Of a stretch of DNA of 6,097 nt, positions 1 through 4,428 are shown one piece after another; position 1 is the first letter of the stretch; each line of letters opens with the position of its first letter. This DNA comes from Gallionellaceae bacterium. Its GTDB lineage: Bacteria; Pseudomonadota; Gammaproteobacteria; Burkholderiales; Gallionellaceae. A program made the translations under genes and the position numbers. The notes under the pieces were generated by a model. The model did no database searches, was not told the DNA's origin, and saw only the letters and a program-made list of their open reading frames with translations. The DNA is taken from assembly GCA_003151655.1 (NCBI GenBank), contig PLYB01000163.1, positions 30,349-36,445 on the forward strand, read 5' to 3'.

Positions 1-540
1 GATGCCGTTGTGGATCATCTTGGTGAAGTGGCCGGAACCGACAGGTCCGACATGTGCCCAGCCTCTGTCTTTCGCAGGCGCGAGTGCTTGCAGGATCGGT
101 GTCATAGTCTTCGCCACATCGTCGGTTGCGCCCACCATCAGGCAATAACCGTTCTCCAGCCCCCAGATACCGCCCGAGGTACCCGAGTCCATAAAACCGA
201 TACCCTGCGCCGCCAACAAGGCTCCGCGTCGCTGGCTATCGTGATAATTCGAATTGCCGCCATCCACGATGATATCGCCTTTGCCCAATAGCGGAATCAG
301 CGCTTGAATCTGCTGTTCGGTTGGCTCGCCGCTGGGCAGCATCAGCCACACAATGCGCGGGCTGGATAATTTGGACACCGCATCTTCCACCGAACTCGCG
401 GCCAGCATGCCCGCCTCCTTGGTAAGTTGCGATACCACTTCACCTGAACGGTCAAACCCCACAACGTCGATGTTTCCCCGACGCAGGCGACGCACCATAT
501 TGCCGCCCATCTTGCCTAGTCCTATCATCGCCATGCGCAT
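1..540 (-). CDS. gnd: 6-phosphogluconate dehydrogenase, short NAD-type, N-terminal part (runs off left edge)
   Basis: This enzyme oxidatively decarboxylates 6-phosphogluconate to ribulose 5-phosphate in the cytoplasm, the third step of the oxidative pentose phosphate pathway. The 180 visible residues begin MRMAMIGLGKMGGNMVRRL, with the Rossmann dinucleotide loop GLGKMG at residues 7-12. IVDGGNSNYHD lies near 91-101 and the family signature SGTSGG near 119-124. HFTKMIHNGI at 171-180 carries the catalytic Lys174 and the His177/Asn178 pair. The direct IGLGKMG start matches the roughly 300-residue short class rather than the 470-residue class. Asp30 ends the second beta strand (VVGFD), where NADP enzymes usually carry Asn-Arg, so NAD preference is inferred. 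The start at 540 follows AAGGGGAA on the minus strand at suitable spacing. The frame is open to base 1, so the C-terminal helical domain is outside the window. It is divergent from pgl, which supplies its substrate. Confidence 0.95.
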   Translation of the reverse strand, partial: MRMAMIGLGKMGGNMVRRLRRGNIDVVGFDRSGEVVSQLTKEAGMLAASSVEDAVSKLSSPRIVWLMLPSGEPTEQQIQALIPLLGKGDIIVDGGNSNYHDSQRRGALLAAQGIGFMDSGTSGGIWGLENGYCLMVGATDDVAKTMTPILQALAPAKDRGWAHVGPVGSGHFTKMIHNGI

Positions 541-642
541 TGCTTTTCCCCTTAAATAACTCTTCCCCTGAAAATATCTGCCCAATTGAGCCACCCCGCC
601 GTAGAATCATACTCGATACCACCATTTTATTGGACGATTCTT
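541..642. promoter_or_regulatory. Shared divergent promoter region between gnd and pgl
   Basis: Both flanking genes are transcribed away from this 102-bp gap, so promoters for each must lie here unless they overlap the coding ends. On the plus strand TTGAGC (586-591) and CATACT (608-613), 16 bp apart, are a weak sigma70-like pair. TAGAAT (602-607) is an alternative -10 with no good -35 partner. On the minus strand a purine-rich AAGGGGAA ribosome site precedes the gnd start. The placement of individual elements is a guess; the existence of a divergent control region is inferred from gene layout. Confidence 0.4.
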
Positions 643-1362
643 ATGCCTGTATTACACCATAGCAAACCAGCACAAAATTGCCGTTGGCATGCTTTCAAAA
701 ATGCAGACGAACTTGAACAGGCTGCCGTAGCCAGAATACTGAGCGCCGCACAACAGGCCATTGAGGATCGGGGCGCATTCCATATCGTATTAGCGGGCGG
801 CACAACACCCAAGAAGGTATACGAGGCTCTGCGCGATGCAAAGGCCGAATGGGCTGCATGGCATATCTATTTTGGCGACGAGCGCTGTTTTCCGCGCGAA
901 CATGCCGAACGCAATAGCCGCATGGCTGCATTGGCCTGGCTGGATCATGTCTCCATCCCTGCCGCACAAATCCATCCTATTCCGACTGAAGAAGGTGCCA
1001 CTGTTGCGGCTGAAAAATATGCTGCGCTGGTAAATAAAGTAAACTCTTTTGACTTGGTGTTACTCGGACTGGGCGAAGACGGGCATACCGCAAGCTTGTT
1101 CCCGCAACATGATGCGGGCGACTCTGCCGATGCCCCGTCCACTTTGATCGTATCAGATGCGCCAAAACCACCGCCGCAACGTGTCTCGCTCAGCGCCCGG
1201 CGTTTGAGTGCAACCAGACGACTCATTTTTTTAGTTACCGGCAATAGCAAAGCCCAAGCCGTCAAAGATTGGCGTTCGGGGAGAGCCATCCCGGCAACAA
1301 GGGTCATGCCGGAAAGTGGCGTGGATATCTATATTGAAAGTGCCCTGTTTGATGGAGAATAA
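643..1362 (+). CDS. pgl: 6-phosphogluconolactonase (DevB type)
   Basis: This cytoplasmic enzyme hydrolyses 6-phospho-glucono-1,5-lactone to 6-phosphogluconate, the second step of the oxidative pentose phosphate pathway. The 239-residue protein has the usual family length and motifs: HIVLAGGTTPKKVYEAL at about 47-63 (phosphate-binding GGTTP), WHIYFGDERCFPREH at 73-87 (GDER signature), FDLVLLGLGEDGHTASLFP at 136-154 (catalytic-region GLGEDGHTASLFP), and the KPPPQRVSLS segment at 175-184. I chose ATG 643 because the family begins close to there and a weak GGA lies 8 bp upstream. The frame is open upstream to a TTG at 586, but that extension is unlike the family. The gene is divergent from gnd, whose enzyme takes the product. 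No glucose-6-phosphate dehydrogenase (zwf) gene is visible; it may lie outside. There is no convincing terminator after the TAA. Confidence 0.96.
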   Translation: MPVLHHSKPAQNCRWHAFKNADELEQAAVARILSAAQQAIEDRGAFHIVLAGGTTPKKVYEALRDAKAEWAAWHIYFGDERCFPREHAERNSRMAALAWLDHVSIPAAQIHPIPTEEGATVAAEKYAALVNKVNSFDLVLLGLGEDGHTASLFPQHDAGDSADAPSTLIVSDAPKPPPQRVSLSARRLSATRRLIFLVTGNSKAQAVKDWRSGRAIPATRVMPESGVDIYIESALFDGE

Positions 1363-1573
1363 CTCTTGAGGTCGCAAACTATCAAACCTTTGCTAGACTG
1401 CTGGCGGCTAAAATCTAATCGCAGCTTTCTGGCGACGAATATTCAGGGGTGAAGCGGACTTTGACATCTGCGATGTATGACAGGCAGAAGCCGACCAAAA
1501 ACGGAACTTCGCACGTCCCTCCCTCTTTATTTATTAAGTCAGGTATTGCACTTAAAATCTGGACTCGCGAATT
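1363..1573. other. Intergenic stretch with no gene
   Basis: I find no coding-like frame on either strand. A 5-bp hairpin ACATC-TGC-GATGT lies at 1464-1476. A weak sigma70-like pair, TTTATT (1530-1535) and TAAAAT (1553-1558) with a 17-bp spacer, sits just upstream of the next gene and would give a very short leader. Base composition becomes visibly AT-richer toward the right end, marking the start of the accessory block. Confidence 0.5.
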
Positions 1574-1828
1574 ATGACACTCGCTGAAATTAAAGAATTA
1601 CTGCTGTGGAGTACCTGCATTAACTACGCAATACTATTTACTTGGTTTGGAGTATTCATATTCTTTCGTGAGCAACTGTATAGGTTTCATGCATGTTTTT
1701 TTACGCTGTCAGATGAAACATTCGACGCAATTCATTATAGTGGCATGGCAGTTTAGAAAATCGGAATTTTGCTGCTTAATTTAGTTCCGCTGATTGCTGT
1801 AACCATCGCATTAAATTCCGCTGCATAA
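1574..1828 (+). pseudogene. DUF6868-type small membrane protein, broken by an in-frame TAG
   Basis: Read through a single amber codon, this frame encodes about 84 residues resembling the DUF6868 family of small (about 80 residue) membrane proteins of unknown function. It begins MTLAEIKELLLWSTCINYAI, followed by a transmembrane helix (about residues 16-31, ILFTWFGVFIFF) and then FTLSDETFDAIHYSGMAV, typical of the family. TAG at 1754-1756 falls right after GMAV, where I recall an aromatic residue (Tyr) in relatives. The same frame then continues without interruption as KIGILLLNLVPLIAV, a second hydrophobic helix, to TAA at 1826-1828. One base change from a Tyr codon (TAT/TAC to TAG) explains the break. 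As translated, only the first 60 residues would be made, losing the second helix. Family recall is from memory; the reading frame is seen directly. Recent pseudogenisation is the simplest explanation, with readthrough as the alternative. Confidence 0.75.
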
Positions 1829-1852
1829 TAATTTCAGGACAGCTATTTAAAG

Positions 1853-2134
1853 ATGAATAAAATGGAATTGGCCAATCATGCATTCGATGTGTTTGAAAAG
1901 TTTCAACGTGGTGACTTTTTGGGTTGGGACGAGGATTGGACAGTAATGAGTGACCTGCATTGAACAAGGAGTACTCAATTCGTTTTTGAATCTGATGGCG
2001 ATATTTCACCACGTGAGTTAGAGCTGCATATCATGTTTAGTCAAGACGATTCTATTGATGAAATCTATTCGATCATTTCGAATGATAACGACGACATCAT
2101 CAAAGATATGCCACTCGCTTTACTATACTCATAG
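1853..2134 (+). pseudogene. Unrecognised acidic protein gene interrupted by an in-frame TGA
   Basis: From ATG 1853 the frame reads MNKMELANHAFDVFEKFQRG, then DFLGWDEDWTVMSDLH, and meets TGA at 1961-1963. The same frame continues for 56 further codons (TRSTQFVFESDGDISPRE, ELELHIMFSQDDSIDEIY and on) to TAG at 2132-2134. Both halves are coding-like: acidic, with amphipathic helix and strand character. Together they would make about 93 residues. A CGA-to-TGA transition would explain the break. I do not recognise the family and assign no function. An AGGA lies about 13 bp upstream, a poor ribosome site. The gene starts 24 bp after the DUF6868 frame ends, so the two may once have been co-transcribed. 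Alternatively only a 36-residue peptide is made. Confidence 0.5.
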
Positions 2135-2236
2135 CAAATTTATCCAATACGGTTGGACGCAGTTATATGACGGGTCGCATGGAGTACAATTAATGCTCTC
2201 TCAATACGCTCTTCACCAATACACAGGAGACACCTT
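2135..2236 (+). other. Gap before isochorismatase-like gene, possible frameshifted tail of preceding gene
   Basis: One base out of phase with the preceding pseudogene, an open frame reads THSKFIQYGWTQLYDG, then SHGVQLMLSQYALHQY, and ends at a TGA (2238-2240) overlapping the next gene's ATG as ATGA. It could be the displaced C-terminus of the preceding gene, joined by a one-base slip near 2125-2135. A TACAAT (2185-2190) resembles a -10 but lacks a good -35. The AGGAG at 2225-2229 is the ribosome site for the gene at 2237. Confidence 0.25.
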
Positions 2237-2950
2237 ATGAGAATCTTTCCTAGACTTGCATTTCTTTTCATGGCCTGGACTACGGTCCTGAGCCTGCAAG
2301 GAAACCTAGCAATTGCGGCTGAAACGCCGGATGCGTCCAAGATTCCTGTAAAGAGTGAACTTTCTGTTGACCGTGGGCGAACCGCAGTTCTGATCATGGA
2401 TTACGAGAACGACATCATAAACATGCTCCCTGAAAAATCTCGGGCACCTCTACTGGACAAAGCTAGCGCAATCCTCAAAAGCGCTCGTCTAGCCCATATA
2501 CCGGTCATTTACGTGGTCGTGCGTTTTCGGAATGGTTATCCCGAAATCAATCCTCAGAACAAACGATTCAGTGCCGTCAAGGAAAAGGGATTTGTGCGGG
2601 AGGGAACTCCGGGTGCGGATATCCATGCGCAGATTGCTCCCCAGCCAGGAGATATCGTGGTCACAAAACGTCGTGTGGGTGCGTTCTCCACCACTGATTT
2701 GGAATCGATTATTCGAGCCAACAACATCACCACACTTGCGATGTTCGGTATTTCCACAAGTGGAGTTGTCCTTTCAACGGTGCGCTGGGCTGCCGACATG
2801 GACTACCAGATCGTCGTCGTATCAGATGCCTGCGCCGACTTTGATGCAGAGGTACATCGCGTGCTGACTGAAAAGGTGTTCCCAGGGCAGGCTACAGTTG
2901 TGTCCACACAAGAATTTTTACGGGCGCTCGGTAGTAATACTTCACAATGA
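2237..2950 (+). CDS. Exported isochorismatase-fold hydrolase-like protein lacking the catalytic cysteine
   Basis: This 237-residue protein belongs to the isochorismatase/nicotinamidase-like superfamily. Residues 1-28 form a signal peptide: Arg2 and Arg6, a hydrophobic core LAFLFMAWTTVLSL, and an AIAA cleavage region, so export to the periplasm is predicted. The domain shows Asp55 in VLIMDYENDI (the catalytic Asp), Lys144 in VVTKRRVGAF (the catalytic Lys), and GISTSGVVLSTVRWAADMDY at 171-190. The last motif normally reads T-x-x-C-V; here Val177 occupies the cysteine position, and the only cysteine is Cys199 in VVVSDACAD. A thiol-hydrolase mechanism is therefore unlikely, although I recall relatives with the same TSGVVLST motif. 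Cysteine-free isochorismatases such as PhzD use Asp/Lys chemistry. The substrate is unknown. AGGAG at 2225-2229 sits 7 bp before the ATG, a strong site. It stands alone among decayed genes yet is itself intact, suggesting selection or recent arrival. Confidence 0.88.
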   Translation: MRIFPRLAFLFMAWTTVLSLQGNLAIAAETPDASKIPVKSELSVDRGRTAVLIMDYENDIINMLPEKSRAPLLDKASAILKSARLAHIPVIYVVVRFRNGYPEINPQNKRFSAVKEKGFVREGTPGADIHAQIAPQPGDIVVTKRRVGAFSTTDLESIIRANNITTLAMFGISTSGVVLSTVRWAADMDYQIVVVSDACADFDAEVHRVLTEKVFPGQATVVSTQEFLRALGSNTSQ

Positions 2951-2983
2951 CATACCATTTCGGTTAGCCATCAGTGGACTCAG

Positions 2984-3028
2984 CCATTGACAAAATGGTG
3001 CTACCGGTCAGCATGGGACAGTCAATGG
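2984..3028. repeat. Imperfect palindrome upstream of the DUF1737 gene
   Basis: CCATTGAC (2984-2991) is the exact reverse complement of GTCAATGG (3021-3028). Inside them TGCT and AGCA can also pair, giving a possible stem with internal loops. There is no T-run on either side, so an intrinsic terminator is not supported, though it lies in the right place to be the 3' end of the isochorismatase-like transcript. An 8-mer CTCAGCCA (2979-2986) at its left edge recurs at 3300-3307 inside the palindrome on the other side of the DUF1737 gene. Confidence 0.45.
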
Positions 3029-3056
3029 TAGCAAACAGTTTTAGGAAGAGAAATTG

Positions 3057-3254
3057 ATGAAGCTATATCGTTATTTAACTGGCCCTGATGACGTAGAATT
3101 TTGTAAGAGGGTTTCATCTGCTCTTAATAAAGGCTGGGAACTATATGGCTCTCCCACGTTATCATTCAATGGAAAAAGCGTTATTGCAGGCCAAGCCATA
3201 GTCAAAGAAGCTGAGGGGGAGTTTTCAGATGATATCGATTTGCCTAATATGTAA
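3057..3254 (+). CDS. DUF1737 domain protein, small and intact
   Basis: This 65-residue cytoplasmic protein matches my memory of the DUF1737 family along its whole length. It opens MKLYRYLTGPDDVEFCKRV, followed by NKGWELYGSPTLSF and VIAGQAIVKEAEGE, the characteristic landmarks. The fold should be a small alpha/beta unit with no membrane segment; function is unknown. An in-frame TTG lies one codon upstream (3054), but ATG 3057 fits both the family start and the AGGAAGAG ribosome site at 3043-3050. The gene is isolated, with about 100 bp to the left and 290 bp to the right lacking genes, and both gaps hold imperfect palindromes. That arrangement recalls a mobile cassette, but canonical integron core sites are absent. 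Confidence 0.88.
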   Translation: MKLYRYLTGPDDVEFCKRVSSALNKGWELYGSPTLSFNGKSVIAGQAIVKEAEGEFSDDIDLPNM

Positions 3255-3272
3255 ATCGCAATTGATATGTCT

Positions 3273-3340
3273 GCTAGCCTTCACATAGCTGTCGTTAGTC
3301 TCAGCCAACAGCGAACTGGCGCTAACAGCTTATGGCTAGC
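3273..3340. repeat. 68-nt long imperfect hairpin downstream of the DUF1737 gene
   Basis: The ends are exact: GCTAGCC (3273-3279) pairs with GGCTAGC (3334-3340). Moving inward, CATAGCTG pairs with CAGCTTATG with one bulged base, TTAG pairs with CTAA, and GCCA (3304-3307) pairs with TGGC (3317-3320) around a 9-nt loop. The extra bases (TTCA, TCG, TCTCA) lie almost entirely on the left arm. One-sided bulges are reminiscent of folded integron attC sites, but the outer boxes do not match the attC consensus and the GTTAG/CTAAC elements are in the inverse order. Confidence 0.7.
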
Positions 3341-3370
3341 TGGTGCCGAAAGATGAAAGTTAAAGTGAAG

Positions 3371-3401
3371 GCCGTTGCTTGCTCAACAAGAGACAAACGG
3401 C
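3371..3401. repeat. Nested imperfect hairpin
   Basis: GCCGTT (3371-3376) is the reverse complement of AACGGC (3396-3401). Inside it CTTG (3378-3381) pairs with CAAG (3387-3390) around a 5-nt loop. The spacers between the two stems are 1 nt on the left and 5 nt on the right, so this too is bulged asymmetrically. Confidence 0.4.
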
Positions 3402-3426
3402 AAGTAAAATAACGAATGAGTAGGTT

Positions 3427-3456
3427 CGGCCATCTAGGGACATTCGCGACTGGCCG
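3427..3456. repeat. Short inverted repeat CGGCCA/TGGCCG
   Basis: CGGCCA (3427-3432) and TGGCCG (3451-3456) are exact reverse complements separated by 18 nt. A six-base match of this kind can occur by chance; it is listed because it lies in line with three other inverted repeats. Confidence 0.3.
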
Positions 3457-3492
3457 CTCTTCGGCAATCTAAATATTATGACGTGACAGGAT

Positions 3493-3529
3493 CGAGTAGT
3501 GAGGGGAGTCACTTGCACTTCGCTACTCG
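3493..3529. repeat. Inverted repeat just beyond the cheW remnant's stop
   Basis: CGAGTAG (3493-3499) is the exact reverse complement of CTACTCG (3523-3529), with a 23-nt interior. It lies 14 bp past the stop codon of the minus-strand cheW remnant, where a terminator for that gene would be expected. No T-run follows on the minus strand, so a factor-independent terminator is only weakly supported. Confidence 0.4.
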
Positions 3530-3543
3530 CGAGCTGTAACGAA

Positions 3544-3741
3544 TTAAGCCACAGCCTCGTCCACCAACTCCATATCGCGACTGCTCATTAGTTTCTCAAT
3601 ATCGACCAAGATCAACATACGCTGATCGACAGTACCCAAGCCCATGATGTATCGGGTATCGAGTGATGTAGAGAGCGAGGGTGCGCTAACAGACAGAGAC
3701 ATCATTTCTGCATAGGCAACATCTAATTTCAGTTTCTGCGG
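3544..3741 (-). pseudogene. cheW: C-terminal remnant of chemotaxis coupling protein CheW
   Basis: CheW links chemoreceptors to the histidine kinase CheA at the inner membrane. Only its C-terminal part survives: 65 minus-strand codons ending SLDTRYIMGLGTVDQRML, then ILVDIEKLMSSRDMELVD and a TAA at 3544-3546. The run YIMGLG..RMLILVDIEKLM is the hallmark of the CheW C-terminus (E. coli CheW has RMLILVNIEKLL). Upstream, the frame reads KLDVAYAEMMSLSVSAPSLS, resembling the family's VD.VS.V.SL....I.PAP segment but apparently several residues short. It meets a stop codon at 3742-3744. About 100 N-terminal residues of a usual 150-170 are missing, and no matching sequence lies between 3745 and the por operon. 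No other chemotaxis gene is in view. It is almost certainly nonfunctional debris of a deletion or rearrangement. Confidence 0.85.
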
Positions 3742-3825
3742 TCACGTTTTTTGTATTCCCGCTGTAACCAGACAGAAATACCACACCCGAGAAGATTTGA
3801 TTAAACCTGCATGACGCATTTTGAC

Positions 3826-3830
3826 AGGAG
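3826..3830 (+). promoter_or_regulatory. Shine-Dalgarno AGGAG that favours a TTG start for porG
   Basis: AGGAG ends 7 bp before TTG 3838 and 13 bp before ATG 3844. The first spacing is near ideal and the second is long. This is the main reason to prefer TTG as the start, giving MNMFEVRIHG instead of MFEVRIHG. Confidence 0.55.
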
Positions 3831-3837
3831 CTATTTT

Positions 3838-4428
3838 TTGAATATGTTTGAAGTCAGAATTCATGGGCGCGGCGGACAAGGCGTGGTGACCGGAGCGGAA
3901 ATACTGTCCATCGCCGCCTTTTTGCAAGGCAGTCATGCACAAGCTTTCCCCAGCTTCGGCTCGGAACGCACGGGCGCGCCGGTTGTTTCGTTTTGCCGCA
4001 TCTGTGACCGTGAAATCCGCTTGCGCGAGCCTGTCATGCAGCCCGATGCACTCATCATTCAGGATCCCACCTTGTTACACCAAGTGGATGTCTTCAGCGG
4101 TTTGAAGCCAGACGGCTATGTCCTGATCAACACTTCCCGCAGTTTCAACGAACTGAATATCGGTGAGATCGCCAGTGGACGCCGTGCGGAGCGCATGTGT
4201 ACTGTCCCCGCTAACGATCTGGCAATGAAACATATTGGCCGTCCGCTGCCGAATGTCGCATTGCTCGGCGGTTTCTGCGCGCTTAGCGGACTGATTAAGC
4301 TGGATTCGCTGGCTGCCGCTGTGCGCGAGAAATTCTCCGGCAAGGTGGCCGATGCCAACATCGCCGCCGCAACTGCCGCCTATGATTTTGTGCAACATAA
4401 AATGCAGGAGGTCACCCATGTCGCTTAA
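3838..4428 (+). CDS. porG: 2-oxoacid (pyruvate):ferredoxin oxidoreductase, gamma subunit
   Basis: This is the gamma subunit of the cytoplasmic, oxygen-sensitive pyruvate:ferredoxin oxidoreductase complex, which helps bind CoA and form the active site with alpha and beta. The 196-residue protein has the POR gamma-domain opening FEVRIHGRGGQGVVTGAEIL (residues 4-23), with the glycine-rich GRGGQG loop. The strongly conserved AQAFPSFGSERTGAPVVSF follows at 34-52. Later come INTSRSFNEL (97-106) and NVALLGGFCALSGLI (139-153). The start could be TTG 3838 (good ribosome-site spacing) or ATG 3844 (the usual family start). An upstream ATG at 3811 would place the ribosome site inside the gene and is unlikely. 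The gene opens an operon and its last 11 bases overlap porA. The promoter probably lies within 3742-3837, but I see no clear sigma70 pair. Pyruvate is the likely substrate; other 2-oxoacids cannot be excluded. Confidence 0.92.
   Translation: MNMFEVRIHGRGGQGVVTGAEILSIAAFLQGSHAQAFPSFGSERTGAPVVSFCRICDREIRLREPVMQPDALIIQDPTLLHQVDVFSGLKPDGYVLINTSRSFNELNIGEIASGRRAERMCTVPANDLAMKHIGRPLPNVALLGGFCALSGLIKLDSLAAAVREKFSGKVADANIAAATAAYDFVQHKMQEVTHVA
4406..4411 (+). promoter_or_regulatory. Consensus Shine-Dalgarno AGGAGG for porA
   Basis: AGGAGG lies inside the end of porG, 6 bp before ATG 4418. It settles the porA start against an in-frame ATG at 4352 and supports translational coupling of porG and porA. 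Confidence 0.8.

Larger units (their letters stand above)
3255..3543. other. Gene-free stretch rich in imperfect palindromes
   Basis: About 290 bp with no convincing coding frame on either strand. It carries four successive inverted repeats: 3273-3340, 3371-3401, 3427-3456 and 3493-3529. None is followed by a T-run. The density suggests structured RNA, recombination sites or remnants of non-autonomous elements rather than simple spacer, but which of these cannot be decided from this sequence alone. Confidence 0.5.

Noticed and set aside
586..642. Longer N-terminus for 6-phosphogluconolactonase from TTG 586
   Set aside because: The 19 extra residues are unlike the family, there is no ribosome site before the TTG, and the stretch lies in the divergent promoter gap.
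1961..1963. TGA as a selenocysteine codon
   Set aside because: No convincing bacterial SECIS hairpin is apparent just after it, the protein is not a known selenoprotein family, and the neighbouring frame is also broken by a TAG, which favours decay.
2951..3056. Intrinsic terminator after the isochorismatase-like gene
   Set aside because: The 8-bp inverted repeat has a long interior and no U-tract, so it does not meet the usual criteria.
3273..3340. Canonical integron attC site
   Set aside because: Folded shape and one-sided bulges are suggestive, but the ends are GCTAGCC/GGCTAGC, not RYYYAAC/GTTRRRY. The inner GTTAG and CTAAC are in the wrong order, and none of the GTT-starting heptamers checked downstream (GTTAGTC, GTTAAAG, GTTGCTT, GTTCGGC) fits GTTRRRY. 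No integrase gene is visible.
3353..3412. 19-codon lysine-rich ORF (MKVKVKAVACSTRDKRQVK)
   Set aside because: No ribosome site, very short, and it spans a palindrome in a gene-free gap; nothing beyond an open frame supports it.
4352..4417. Longer PorA start at ATG 4352
   Set aside because: It would read out of frame through porG's conserved end; AGGAGG before ATG 4418 and the family's start both support 4418.
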